Part shown: in pieces, positions 44,946 through 54,186 of the stretch | Numbering within the stretch: position 1 is the stretch's first letter | How the letters are laid out: every line of letters starts with the position of its first letter | NCBI GenBank assembly: GCA_903879335.1 | Contig: CAIRLC010000011.1 | Coordinates: 1 to 64,000 of the forward strand | Reading direction: 5' to 3' | From: an uncultured Pseudomonadota bacterium | GTDB taxonomy: Bacteria > Pseudomonadota > Gammaproteobacteria > Steroidobacterales > Steroidobacteraceae | Length of the DNA: 64,000 bases | Position numbers and translations under genes: made by a program | The notes under the pieces: model-generated | What the model was told of the DNA's origin: nothing | What the model saw: the letters and a program-made list of their open reading frames with translations, nothing else | Databases searched by the model: none

Positions 44946-45133
44946 CTGTGTAAGCTATCAAGGTCGGTTTTCTCGTTCGGATAGTGTTGCGCATCGACCG
45001 CGCGCGTTATGTGAATGACAATGCCGCATATGTTTTGCCGTCGCGGTGTCCGCCGCGACTGTGGGGAGAGCGTCGGTTTTATTGAAAGATGCGGGTTCAT
45101 AATCACAGGTTAAGCCGACTGCAGGAGACGGTC

Positions 45134-46372
45134 ATGGATTTCAGTTACTCGCGACGAAAATTGTTGGGTGGAACCGCCTTAACCTTGGCTGCGGTGTCCC
45201 AAGGTGGGCGAGCTCTGACTGTCGTTACGCCGCCCATCGGTCTTCGACATCCTAACGCGCGACAGCTCAGCGAGGAGTCACTTCAAGATATCTTGGTGGG
45301 CTGCGCGTATCTGGGGTGCGGGGGTGGCGGCACGCTAGCCGAGGGCAGAGCGCAATTGGCAGACGACTTGGCCGCTGGCCTGAGCTTTGAACTACTGCCC
45401 ATTGCCGAGCTGGCCGATGATGACTGGGTCGCATCTCCCTATGGGCTGGGCAGTAATGCGCCCCCCAATGAAGCCGATCAGAAAAACTATGCTGGCCTTT
45501 TGCCGCTTAAGACTGATGCGGTCGAAGCATCTTTTAGATTGCTCAGTCAGCACCTGCATCGCTCGTTTGTCGCTACGGTCGCTGGAGAGTTAGGACCGTG
45601 GAGTGTAGCGGCGGCCCTGTCGACCGCCGCTCGCTTGGGGGTGCCGATGCTAGACGCTGATCGTGTAGGCCGCGCCACCCCAGAAGCGACTCAAGACTCG
45701 ATTGCTCATGCGGAGTTGGCCACGACGCCCTTGGCTGCGGTGACTGGATTTGGTGACGCATTGGTGCTCGAGAAAGTCGCGCGTAACTCCAGAGTAGAGG
45801 ACATCTTGAGGGCGATATCGGTAACCAGCCTGGGTAATTTAGGCGTCACGGATGCCGCGTTATCCGGACGCGATGCCAAGCGACCGGGCGTGCTGATCAG
45901 TGGCTCAATTTCAAAAGCTGGACGTCTCGGGCGAGCCGGCCGGAACGCCTCTGTCGCAGGCGCCGACCCGATTGCGGCGGTCCTTGCCGCAGGTGGCGGT
46001 TACCTGCTGTTTGAAGGTGAAGTCGTGGATTTTCCTTGGAAGGACGACTCAGGATTTCTAGTGGGAGACGTCCTTCTTGAAGGGCGTGGTCGGTTCCTCG
46101 GCAGTCGCTATCGAATTCACTATATGAATGAAAATCTCATCGCCTGGCGCGATGACCAGGTTAGTGTCACGCCGCCAGATCTGATCTCGGTTGTAGACTC
46201 CGGAAGCGGGACAGCCATCTCAAACCCGGACTTCACGAAACGCCAACGAGTCTCTGTGCTGGGCTTTCCCGCGCCAAATATCTGGCGAACCCCGTCAGGC
46301 TTAGAGTTGTTCGGCCCCGCCCACTTCGGATTCGATACCCCGTACCTTCCTTTAGAGCGACACGCCCGCTGA
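45134..46372 (+). CDS. DUF917 protein with Tat-like signal
   Basis: A 412-residue DUF917 protein (the family includes S-methyl-thiohydantoin desulfurase). The family start RQLSEESLQDILVGCAYLGCGGGG is at about 43-65, and the body includes VAGELGPWSVAAALSTAARLGVPMLDADRVGRATPE (in pieces) and a C-terminal beta-rich part with PDLISVVDSGSGTAI. Residues 1-30 read MDFSYSRRKLLGGTALTLAA, a twin-arginine-type export signal, unusual because relatives I know are cytoplasmic. AGGAGA precedes the ATG. The gene is isolated; the substrate is unknown. Confidence 0.8.
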   Translation: MDFSYSRRKLLGGTALTLAAVSQGGRALTVVTPPIGLRHPNARQLSEESLQDILVGCAYLGCGGGGTLAEGRAQLADDLAAGLSFELLPIAELADDDWVASPYGLGSNAPPNEADQKNYAGLLPLKTDAVEASFRLLSQHLHRSFVATVAGELGPWSVAAALSTAARLGVPMLDADRVGRATPEATQDSIAHAELATTPLAAVTGFGDALVLEKVARNSRVEDILRAISVTSLGNLGVTDAALSGRDAKRPGVLISGSISKAGRLGRAGRNASVAGADPIAAVLAAGGGYLLFEGEVVDFPWKDDSGFLVGDVLLEGRGRFLGSRYRIHYMNENLIAWRDDQVSVTPPDLISVVDSGSGTAISNPDFTKRQRVSVLGFPAPNIWRTPSGLELFGPAHFGFDTPYLPLERHAR

Positions 46373-47033
46373 GCCCCAATGCGAGGCAGAGGAAGGGCCA
46401 CGCTTCGGATTTGACCTGTGCCGTGTCCGCGCCGACCAAGTCTGGGTGGGTTTCTCGTGACGGGATGCGTGCTGAGTACGTCACTGCGACATACAAGTTT
46501 GGACCTACTTGCCCGTGACCCGCAACGACAGAAAGGCCCCAGGCCATTCCGCACCGCTTTTTACGGCGCCGAGAAGGGTCGTGAACCCGAGTGGCGAACA
46601 ATCGCGCTTCAAAGTGTAGGCAAGCGTCAACGCCGGCGCGTTTAACGGAATGAGCGTGGAGGCTTCGGCGGCGGTGACCGCGAGCAACCCCACAACAATG
46701 GAAAGGATCCGGCCAAACTTTTCGTGATTTGTACGCTCTTGGTAAAGTCAACTACTTAGACTCCGAATACATAATCACCCTACCAAGGTTATGTTTAATT
46801 CACGACACATATTTTTAAATTCATATCTCTTGTTTGTATTATGTCAAATAGAGATTTCGGAGCATGCAACGGCTACCGTGTAGTGTCGACGGGCGGGATA
46901 ATCTATTTTGACGAGTCAGCGACGCGACAACGCCACTGCATCGCGACGGTGTCACCGACGCAGGCGACACCGAAGTAACGAGCGCGGGATGGCGCGAGTG
47001 CCATCCCGGCACATTCAGCGCACTAAGCTTGCC
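46373..47033. other. 660-base gap with an AT-rich core and a doubtful small frame
   Basis: No convincing gene. On the minus strand a 62-residue frame from GTG 46693 to 46505 starts like a signal peptide (VGLLAVTAAEASTL) but has no family character. The part 46740-46870 is very AT-rich for this window. A 9-base-pair hairpin lies at 46985-47008. The gap may be the site of a deletion or a past insertion. Confidence 0.45.
46985..47008 (-). terminator. Hairpin after the metallo-beta-lactamase-fold gene
   Basis: CGGGATGGC (46985-46993) pairs with GCCATCCCG (47000-47008) around a six-base loop, 25 bases past the stop of the minus-strand enzyme gene. No T-run follows, so it is a terminator-like 3' hairpin only. 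Confidence 0.4.
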
Positions 47034-48005
47034 TTAATGCAGCGTGGCGTAGTTGAGCGGGACGAAGTCATAGCGAGTCTCATTCACTCGCAGATGGCCG
47101 AGTCCTGGAAACGGAAGATGGGCGCCGCCCACTAGAACTCCTGTCGCCGCCACCTCGCGGAAGACCTTCAATCGCTGGCTTCTCGCGGCGTCCGCATCCG
47201 AGTCATACGCAATCGTGACGGACGGATTCGGGAATTGCACCGCGGCCACGTGCATCAGATCGCCCCAGAGCAGCAAGGAGTCCCCGCGACTCGATACGCG
47301 ATACGCCGTGTGTCCTGGCGTATGGCCGGTCGCCTCAATCGCCTCAACGCCCGGAACCAACTCGGTGCTGCCGTGGAAGGGCTTGTATCGACCCGCAGCC
47401 ACATAGGGGCCAAGTGCAGTCATCGCGCTGGTGAAGCCGCCCTTGGCACTCTCAGGTGCAGCATCGCGCTGCTGGGTGTCCAACCAGTAGCCGCTCTCCG
47501 CCTCCGCCGCCCGGACTAGCGCGTTCGGGAAAACTGCCTTGCCAGCGGCCACCAAGCCACCGACATGATCCCCATGCATATGGGTAATGTAAATCTCATC
47601 GACCTGCTCAGGCGTATAGCCCGCGGCCCGCAGATGACTGACGAGGTGCCCCAGCGTCGGGCCAAACATTGCGCCAGCACCGGTATCCACGAGCACCAGG
47701 TGACGGCCAGTGTTGATCAAAAAGCCGTTCACCGATGCCTCCACGGGATCCGCGACGAAGGCGTGGCGCAAAGCCTCATTCAACGCTTCCGGTGTGATGT
47801 CCTTCAGCAACTGACCGACCGGCATGGGGAAGGTGCCATCGCTGAGCGCAACCACTTCAATGTCGCCCACATGCATGCGATAGAACCCAGGTGCTTGGCC
47901 CGTATGCTGAGGGGATGCGGCGTGTACGCTGGGCGCTAGCGCGAAGGCAGCGACGATCGTGACCGCAAGACCACGAATCCAGCCACTTGTCATTTCATTG
48001 AGCAT
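47034..48005 (-). CDS. Secreted MBL-fold metallo-hydrolase
   Basis: A 323-residue exported enzyme with signal peptide (about 1-30, ending SVHAA). The metallo-beta-lactamase zinc motif HMHGDH is at 142-147, with later ligands in EATGHTPGHTAY and LLLWGDLMH. Its layout (VVALSDGTFPMPVG at the start) matches the lactonase and N-acyl-homoserine-lactone-hydrolase-like branch, so a lactone or ester substrate is possible. The ATG at 48005 has GGAG before it; a GTG 11 codons upstream is less likely. It follows the aminotransferase gene by 64 bases on the same strand. Confidence 0.85.
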   Translation of the reverse strand: MLNEMTSGWIRGLAVTIVAAFALAPSVHAASPQHTGQAPGFYRMHVGDIEVVALSDGTFPMPVGQLLKDITPEALNEALRHAFVADPVEASVNGFLINTGRHLVLVDTGAGAMFGPTLGHLVSHLRAAGYTPEQVDEIYITHMHGDHVGGLVAAGKAVFPNALVRAAEAESGYWLDTQQRDAAPESAKGGFTSAMTALGPYVAAGRYKPFHGSTELVPGVEAIEATGHTPGHTAYRVSSRGDSLLLWGDLMHVAAVQFPNPSVTIAYDSDADAARSQRLKVFREVAATGVLVGGAHLPFPGLGHLRVNETRYDFVPLNYATLH

Positions 48006-48069
48006 ATCAATCTCCAGAAAATTTTCGCCCTGCATCACTAGTGTATGCGTTTCTAGCGCCGAGCAGCGC

Positions 48070-49443
48070 TTAGCGCCACTGCAGTTGAGCTCCGATCTGC
48101 GGCAAGGCCCTGCGGAAACGGGTCACGGCCTCATCGATATCGACTGCCGTCATCGGCGTTGAAATCGCGTATTCACCACGCACCGCACCAAAAAACCCTT
48201 CATTCAACAGAGCCAGATGCAGCACCTCTTGCAAAGCCTTGGGCGCGTTGAGCGTATCGCGATAATTACGGACCGTCGCAGGCGCGTGGAGATGCAATTG
48301 CACCAAAGACCCGATTCCACCCGCATAACCATCAACACCGGATTCAGCCAAAACAGTGGTCAATTGGGATCGGAAGCGATCGCCGAGTTGATTGATGCGC
48401 TCGATTTCTCGAGCCGTCAGCAACTGCAGGGCCTGCAACCCGGCCACCATGCTGACCGCATTGCCGTTATAGGTGCCCGATTGACGCAAGACCTGCGCGC
48501 TGGGATTGAGCAGCGCCATCACATCTCGACGCCCACCAAAAGCCCCGATGGGGAAACCACCACCGATGATTTTCCCCATGGCTGTCAAGTCAGGGCTAAT
48601 TCCATAGATCGACTGAGCGCCCCCGTACGCGAGCCTCAGCGTCACCACTTCATCAAAGATCAACAGTGCCCCACAACGCGCGGTCGCTTCCCGCAGGAAG
48701 GCCAGAAAAGCAGGCGCGGCTGGAATCACGCCGGCGGAGCCCATCACCGGCTCAATGATCACGGCCGCAATTGCGCTACCGTGGATATCAATCAGAGCGG
48801 CCGTCGCCTCGAGGTCATTGAACGGCGCCACAATCACATCGTCGGTAATACCGGTAAACAGTCCGGGACTGCCCGCCACAGCGCACGGGGCGTGAGCAGG
48901 TCCCATCAAGTGTGCCGGCGGGGAAACGCTGATTTCAGCCGCATCGTGTGAGCCGTGATAACCCCCTTCCATTTTCAGCACCTTCGCCCGCCCCGTATAG
49001 GCCTTCGCAAGACGCAATGCATTCAGTGTTGCTTCGGTGCCCGAGTTACAAAACCGCACGGTTTCTAAGGACGGAACCCGTCCGCATAACGCTGCGGCCA
49101 GCTGCATTTGAGCATCAATCGGACTGCCGAAAGCCGTGCCTCGGGCCAACTGCTCAGTCACGACCCGCACGATGTCAGGATGGGCGTGCCCGTGAATCAG
49201 CGAGGTGTAGTTACCGAGAAAATCGAGATACGACCAACCGTCGATATCGGTCATTCGACAGCCAAAGCCGTGCACGATCGAGAGCGGATAGGGATCGAAA
49301 TAGGTGGTGGAGCGGGTATCGCCACCGGGCATCACCGCCGCTGCGGCCTGATGCGCAGCGGCCGACTTGGGCGTGCGCTGCCGGTAGTGTTTCACCACCG
49401 CATCGCGGAGCGTCTCGAAGCTCAGATCAGGCGCAGTCGTCAT
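48070..49443 (-). CDS. Class III aminotransferase, glutamate-1-semialdehyde-aminomutase-like
   Basis: A 457-residue PLP enzyme. VMPGGDTRSTTYFDPYPLSI near residue 38, GFGCRMTDIDGWSYLDFLGN, RFCNSGTEATLNALRLAKAYTGR, LLIFDEVVTLR with the PLP-nitrogen Asp, and the Schiff-base Lys in LTAMGKIIGGGFPIGAFGG are clear. It resembles HemL but lacks heme-pathway neighbours, and such paralogues often transaminate beta- or omega-amino acids. It lies 84 bases after an FAD amino-acid-oxidase-like gene and before an MBL enzyme gene, suggesting one amine or amino-acid catabolic unit. Confidence 0.87.
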   Translation of the reverse strand: MTTAPDLSFETLRDAVVKHYRQRTPKSAAAHQAAAAVMPGGDTRSTTYFDPYPLSIVHGFGCRMTDIDGWSYLDFLGNYTSLIHGHAHPDIVRVVTEQLARGTAFGSPIDAQMQLAAALCGRVPSLETVRFCNSGTEATLNALRLAKAYTGRAKVLKMEGGYHGSHDAAEISVSPPAHLMGPAHAPCAVAGSPGLFTGITDDVIVAPFNDLEATAALIDIHGSAIAAVIIEPVMGSAGVIPAAPAFLAFLREATARCGALLIFDEVVTLRLAYGGAQSIYGISPDLTAMGKIIGGGFPIGAFGGRRDVMALLNPSAQVLRQSGTYNGNAVSMVAGLQALQLLTAREIERINQLGDRFRSQLTTVLAESGVDGYAGGIGSLVQLHLHAPATVRNYRDTLNAPKALQEVLHLALLNEGFFGAVRGEYAISTPMTAVDIDEAVTRFRRALPQIGAQLQWR

Positions 49444-49527
49444 CGTATATGCTCAATTAGACGGCCAACGCCGACGGTGACGCTGAGGAAACTCATCAAT
49501 GGCACCCCAGACGCACCCACATCGACC

Positions 49528-50712
49528 TCAGCCAATGATGGCCAACTCCCGCAGCGCTCGACCCGCCTCGATGCGATCGTAGGCCAGAGGCCGAAGATCC
49601 AACGATCGAAACTCGCCGTACAGCAACCGTTCCGCCAACGCCCGGCCGACGGCCGGTGCTTGCTGCATTCCGTGGCCTGAAAATCCGTTCATGAGGTAAA
49701 GATTATCCATCTCGGTGTGGGGCCCGACGATGCCGTTGTGATCAAAGGTGTTCATCTCATAGTACCCAGCCCAGGCGCGCACGACGCGCAGGGACTCGAA
49801 GGCCGGGACTCGATGCGCAAGTGCGGGCCAAAACTCAGCCTCAAATGAATCGAGATCAGGCTCAAGTGGCAAATTCGGCGCATCGTCGGCCGGCACGATG
49901 CCACCGATGTAATACGCGCCCTCGGGTCGGATCCAAAACCCAGTCGTGTCGATGAGCAAGGGGAAACCTGGCAGTGGAGTCGGACAGGCCATTACAAACA
50001 CCGTGCGGCGGCAGGCGTCGACCGGAATATCAACACCCGCCATTGCGCCGACCGCACGCGCCCATGGGCCGGCCGCGTTGACCACCATCGATGCCGAGAG
50101 GCTAGCGCCATCAGTTAGATGTAACGTGTCGATCCGTCGGCCGGTGCGAGTCATCCCCACCACCTCTGCACGAACCGCCTGTGCACCGAGTTGTCGCGCC
50201 TTGGTGTGGAGCGCCGTTAACAAACGATAACCATCAAACCAACCCTCACCGCTCAGTCCAAGCGAACCCAATTCAAGATCGTTCACGTTCAACCAAGGAA
50301 ACCGCGCCCTCAAGGCCTCGGGCGGCATGAGCGCGATATCGGCGCCCATCGACCGCTGGATCGTATTGGCCTCGCGCAGCACCGGAGCACCCAATGCGCC
50401 CGCCAAATACAAGTAGCCACCTTCGTGTAGGCAGAAATCGGGTCGATCATCATCGACGCAAAGCCAGTCTGCCGAACGCAATAACGCCAGGCTCTGCTGC
50501 GAAATCTCGATATTGACGCGGGTGGTGAACTGTTGACGGATCGATGCCGCGGAAAGGGCCGATGATGCATAAGTCCACGTCGGGTCCCGCTCAATGAGCG
50601 CGACTGACACCGTCGGATCCATGCGGCGCAACCAGTACGCGAGCGCGGCACCCATGACGCCACCGCCCACCACCGCGATATCCACTGACTTGAACTGATC
50701 GTATCCCTGCAT
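49528..50712 (-). CDS. FAD-dependent amine/amino-acid oxidoreductase (DAO family)
   Basis: A 394-residue flavoprotein with FAD-binding VDIAVVGGGVMGAALAYWLRR at about 9-30, the GGYLYLA segment, a central substrate domain and AWAGYYEMNTFDHNGIVGPH followed by LMNGFSGHGMQQAPAVGRALAE. This is the signature of the sarcosine-oxidase-beta and D-amino-acid dehydrogenase group. It could oxidise an N-methyl amino acid or other secondary amine; the physiological substrate is not readable. It is the first gene of a likely minus-strand unit with the aminotransferase, and divergent from lpxA. Confidence 0.87.
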   Translation of the reverse strand: MQGYDQFKSVDIAVVGGGVMGAALAYWLRRMDPTVSVALIERDPTWTYASSALSAASIRQQFTTRVNIEISQQSLALLRSADWLCVDDDRPDFCLHEGGYLYLAGALGAPVLREANTIQRSMGADIALMPPEALRARFPWLNVNDLELGSLGLSGEGWFDGYRLLTALHTKARQLGAQAVRAEVVGMTRTGRRIDTLHLTDGASLSASMVVNAAGPWARAVGAMAGVDIPVDACRRTVFVMACPTPLPGFPLLIDTTGFWIRPEGAYYIGGIVPADDAPNLPLEPDLDSFEAEFWPALAHRVPAFESLRVVRAWAGYYEMNTFDHNGIVGPHTEMDNLYLMNGFSGHGMQQAPAVGRALAERLLYGEFRSLDLRPLAYDRIEAGRALRELAIIG

Positions 50713-50810
50713 GACTGGATCCTACCGCAATGCATTGACGTCTTGATCGCCACGAGACGGTGAGGACAGGTAGGATGTCGGCTCAATACTCTGATCGTGG
50801 ATCCTGTCGC

Positions 50811-51560
50811 ATGAGCATTCACCCCACCGCCATTGTTGAAGACGGCGCTCGACTCGGCTCCGATTGCATCATTCATGCGCATGCGATCATCAGCCGCCAT
50901 GCGGTGCTCGGCGACGGCGTCGTCGTGCACCCTTTTGCCGTGGTCGGTGGCGACCCCCAAGATCTGGGCTTTAAACCGGAGACCGAATCTGGGGTGGTGA
51001 TCGGCGATCGCACGGTCTTGCGCGAACACGTGACCGTGAACCGCGCCACGAAGCCCGGGACTGCGACCACGATTGGGGCGGACTGCTTCCTCATGGCGAC
51101 GGCCCATGTCGCCCACGATGGTCAGGTGGGCGATCGGGTGATTCTAGCCAACCAAGTCATGCTGGCCGGTCACGTACACGTTGGGGAACGCGCCTTTATT
51201 GGCGGCGGCGCAGGCATCCACCAATTTTGCCGGATCGGCGAGAGTGCCATGATCGGTGGGCTTACGCGCCTCACCCGCGACGTGCCGCCCTACACGATGA
51301 CCGCCGAACGCGACGAACTCGTGGGTCTCAATGCCATTGGTCTGCGTCGGCGCGGTTTCACGCCACCGACCATCGCGGAAGTTCGACGCGCCTTCCACGC
51401 GGTGTGCCGGTCAATAGGTAACCCGCGGGATCTCGCGGCCGCTGCCTTGGCGAGCGGAGCCTACACGCACCCCGAAACGATTCGTTTTTTGGAGTTCTTC
51501 GCCACCGGCAAACGGGGCTTCGTCAGACCTCGTGCCGCTCAAAGCGACGACGAGGCCTGA
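50811..51560 (+). CDS. lpxA: UDP-N-acetylglucosamine acyltransferase, isolated copy
   Basis: A 249-residue left-handed beta-helix enzyme that moves a 3-hydroxyacyl group from ACP to UDP-GlcNAc, the first step of lipid A. Hexapeptide repeats cover about 1-185, and the catalytic His lies in ATAHVAHDGQVGD. GGGAGIHQFCRIGESAMIGGLTRLTRDVPPY and GLNAIGLRRRGF are typical LpxA features. ATG 50811 is the family-like start; earlier codons from 50760 add noise. lpxA is usually in an lpxD-fabZ-lpxA-lpxB cluster, but here it sits alone between catabolic genes, so it may be a second copy. Slightly shorter than the usual 260 residues. Confidence 0.88.
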   Translation: MSIHPTAIVEDGARLGSDCIIHAHAIISRHAVLGDGVVVHPFAVVGGDPQDLGFKPETESGVVIGDRTVLREHVTVNRATKPGTATTIGADCFLMATAHVAHDGQVGDRVILANQVMLAGHVHVGERAFIGGGAGIHQFCRIGESAMIGGLTRLTRDVPPYTMTAERDELVGLNAIGLRRRGFTPPTIAEVRRAFHAVCRSIGNPRDLAAAALASGAYTHPETIRFLEFFATGKRGFVRPRAAQSDDEA

Positions 51561-51571
51561 CGCCGACCGGC

Positions 51572-52873
51572 TCAGACGTTGCCGCCATCCATTTCCCGGC
51601 GCGATCCGATCGCCAACACTGAGCCGATCGTGATCAGACTCGCGGCCGCGATGTACACCGACACCCAGGTCGTACCGTGCGTCACATCCAGAATCCACGT
51701 CGCAATCAGCGGGGCAAAGCCGCCGCCAAAAGCGGCGCCCAACTGATAGCCGAGCGACGCACCCGAATAGCGTACGGAGGCTGGGAACAGTTCACCAAAC
51801 AAGGCGGCTTGCGGCCCATACATCAGGCCGTTGATCGTCGTGCTACCGACGATTGCCAGAAAGATTAAGAAGGGCTGCTTGGTTTCAATGAGCGGAAACA
51901 TCACGAAAGCCCAGACCGCCGTCAAGGCCGCGCCCCATAGGTAGATGCGTCGCCGACCAAAGCGGTCGGATAAGCGGCCGCTGTACAACAGGCTAGGCGC
52001 CATCACCGCACTCGAGCACATGACCGCGGTGAGGAGGGTTGATTTCGGCATGCTGAGGCCGAAATCAGTATTACTGCCCCAGACCACGACGAATTGAATC
52101 GCGATATAGAACGACACCTGTACCGCTAAAAACGCGCCCGCGGCCAGCAACACGCGCTTTGGATGATTCACCAGCGCATCTCGGATCGGCGAGCGCCGCG
52201 CCTCGGACCCGAGTGTCCGTTCGACGGCCTTGAATTCCGCAGTCTCTTCGATGCGCTTATGGATATACCACGCTAAACCGACGAGTCCGGCCGACAGGAG
52301 GAAGGGCAAGCGCCAGCCCCAGGCAATGAACGAGTCGTGATCCGTGAAGCGATCAATGATGACAAACGCGAGATTCGCAAGAACCACGCCCGCGGGCGCA
52401 CCGACCTGGGCGAAGCTACCGTAAAAGCCACGACGCTCAGGCGGCGCGCTCTCCACCACCAGCAACATCGCCCCGCCCCATTGCCCACCGATGGCCAAGC
52501 CTTGGACGCAGCGCAAGAGCACGAGCGCCGCCGGTGCTGCAACGCCAATGACGGCGTAGCCGGGCAAGAGACCGATCAATGCGGTCGCCACGCCCATCAC
52601 CACCAAGGCCACCGTCAGGGCGGCCTTGCGGCCCAGTCGATCACCGACATGGCCAAACACGACAGCTCCGAAGGGTCGCGCCACAAAGCCGACGGCATAG
52701 GTGCTGAGCGAGGCCAGTACCGAGATATAGCTCGGCATGTCTTTCGGAAAATAAAGCGTCGGAAAGACTAACGCGGCGGCCACGCCATAGAGATAAAAAT
52801 CGAACCACTCAATGCTCGCGCCGACCAGACTCGTCGCCGCCAAGCGCGCCATCGATCGATTGTCACCACTCAT
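51572..52873 (-). CDS. MHS-type MFS transporter
   Basis: A 433-residue, 12-helix carrier of the metabolite:H+ symporter family (ProP, ShiA, KgtP relatives). The start GASIEWFDFYLYGVAAALVF, the FGHVGDRLGRKAALTVALV loop and GLAIGGQWGGAMLLVVE with PPERRGFYGSFAQVGAPAG are diagnostic. Family cargoes are organic acids, betaines and shikimate. The ATG overlaps the amidohydrolase stop (ATGA), so the carrier likely imports or exports a compound handled by the two enzymes before it. Confidence 0.9.
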   Translation of the reverse strand: MSGDNRSMARLAATSLVGASIEWFDFYLYGVAAALVFPTLYFPKDMPSYISVLASLSTYAVGFVARPFGAVVFGHVGDRLGRKAALTVALVVMGVATALIGLLPGYAVIGVAAPAALVLLRCVQGLAIGGQWGGAMLLVVESAPPERRGFYGSFAQVGAPAGVVLANLAFVIIDRFTDHDSFIAWGWRLPFLLSAGLVGLAWYIHKRIEETAEFKAVERTLGSEARRSPIRDALVNHPKRVLLAAGAFLAVQVSFYIAIQFVVVWGSNTDFGLSMPKSTLLTAVMCSSAVMAPSLLYSGRLSDRFGRRRIYLWGAALTAVWAFVMFPLIETKQPFLIFLAIVGSTTINGLMYGPQAALFGELFPASVRYSGASLGYQLGAAFGGGFAPLIATWILDVTHGTTWVSVYIAAASLITIGSVLAIGSRREMDGGNV

Positions 52874-54186
52874 CGCGTCGATCCAACCACAGCATGTAGA
52901 TCATTACGGTGCACTTTGCCGCCCTTCATCACAAAGCTCACGTGTTCCAAGACCGTGACGTCCTGCGTGGGATCGCCATTCACCGCCACCAGGTCCGCGA
53001 GCGCGCCGGGCGCCACAATACCAAGGTCACCGCTTTGCCCGAGCAAATCCGCCGCTTTCGTCGTCGCCGACTGAATAGCCTGCATCGGCGTCATCCCCAG
53101 AGAGACTTCGCGCGTGAACTCCTGCGCGATCGGTTCATTCCAAGGAATACCGCCCATGTCGGTGCCGAATGCGATCTTCACGCCGGCCGCCAAAGCCTTC
53201 CGGAAGGTGACTTCGTGCACCGAGGCGCGCTTGCGATCACGTTCCCCGTCCGGAGTACCGGCGGGATCCCAGTCGCGGTAATAGACCGCAAGCGTCGGCA
53301 CATACCACAGATCCTGCCGCTTCATCTGCGCGATCTGCGCATCGGTCATCTCAAGACCGTGTTCAATCGTGTCGCAGCCACCATCCAGCGCACGCTGTAG
53401 ACCGATGCCGTTGTAGGCGTGACAGGCCACCTTGCGCCCCCAACCGTGCGTCTCATCCGTAATCGCCCGCAATTCCTCCAACGTCAGCGTCGGCTGCGTG
53501 ACCAGATGACCCTCTTTGTCGAGCCAAGACCGATGCGTCATATAGACCTTGATCCAGTCCGCACCGTTATCAAGCTGCTCACGCGCCGCCTTGCGCGCAG
53601 CGACCGGGCCGTCAATCAGTTGCGCCCCTTTCGGCAGCGTCACTTCCGGCGCATAGCCTTCCAATGGATAACCTCCGGTCGTGGAAATCGAGCGCGTGGC
53701 GACATAGAGGCGCGGGCCGTCGATGTAGCCGGCTTCGATGGCTTCCTTGATCCCGACGTCACCGTAGCCTGCGCCTTCGGTCTCGAGGTCACGCAGCGTC
53801 GTAAAGCCCTGATCGAGGGCGCGACGGGCCGCCACGACCGCCCGTGCGGCCCGGAATGACTGCGGATGCTTCAGCAACTGCACGTCGTACCCGCCTTCTT
53901 CGGGCACTTCACCCTGCAAGAACAAGTGGGTATGCGTGTCAATCAACCCGGGCAAGAGCGTCGCAGCGCCAAGGTCTATCACGTGCGCGGTGGGCGACGC
54001 CACGTAGTGACTGCGCTCCGCGACTGCCTGGATTCGACCATCTTGGATCTCGACCGCAACCGCGCCGCGCGGCGCAGCGCCCGTCCCGTCGATCAGATGG
54101 GCGGCATAGATGACGGTCGGCGGCGCTGCCGCCCAGGATGCTGCGGCCAGAAGCGCCCCGCAGGCGGCGACCCATGCGCGGCTCAC
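52870..54186 (-). CDS. Exported amidohydrolase (prolidase/imidazolonepropionase-like)
   Basis: A 438-residue metal-dependent amidohydrolase. Signal peptide about 1-20. The metal motif LIDTHTHLFL is near residue 80, then CHAYNGIGLQRALDGGCDTIEHGLEM supplies further His ligands and FGTDMGGIPWNEP the catalytic Asp. It groups with the Xaa-Pro dipeptidase/imidazolonepropionase-like branch that often cleaves dipeptides or N-acyl amino acids. The GTG start overlaps the stop of the upstream hydrolase gene (GTGA), and its own stop overlaps the carrier start. A peptide-fragment or amide substrate shared with those genes is likely. Confidence 0.88.
   Translation of the reverse strand: MSRAWVAACGALLAAASWAAAPPTVIYAAHLIDGTGAAPRGAVAVEIQDGRIQAVAERSHYVASPTAHVIDLGAATLLPGLIDTHTHLFLQGEVPEEGGYDVQLLKHPQSFRAARAVVAARRALDQGFTTLRDLETEGAGYGDVGIKEAIEAGYIDGPRLYVATRSISTTGGYPLEGYAPEVTLPKGAQLIDGPVAARKAAREQLDNGADWIKVYMTHRSWLDKEGHLVTQPTLTLEELRAITDETHGWGRKVACHAYNGIGLQRALDGGCDTIEHGLEMTDAQIAQMKRQDLWYVPTLAVYYRDWDPAGTPDGERDRKRASVHEVTFRKALAAGVKIAFGTDMGGIPWNEPIAQEFTREVSLGMTPMQAIQSATTKAADLLGQSGDLGIVAPGALADLVAVNGDPTQDVTVLEHVSFVMKGGKVHRNDLHAVVGSTR

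Noticed and set aside
45040-45059. GTCGCGG / CCGCGAC hairpin upstream of the DUF917 gene
   Set aside because: A 7-base-pair stem in GC-rich DNA without a T-run or conserved aptamer features; not enough to call a terminator or riboswitch.
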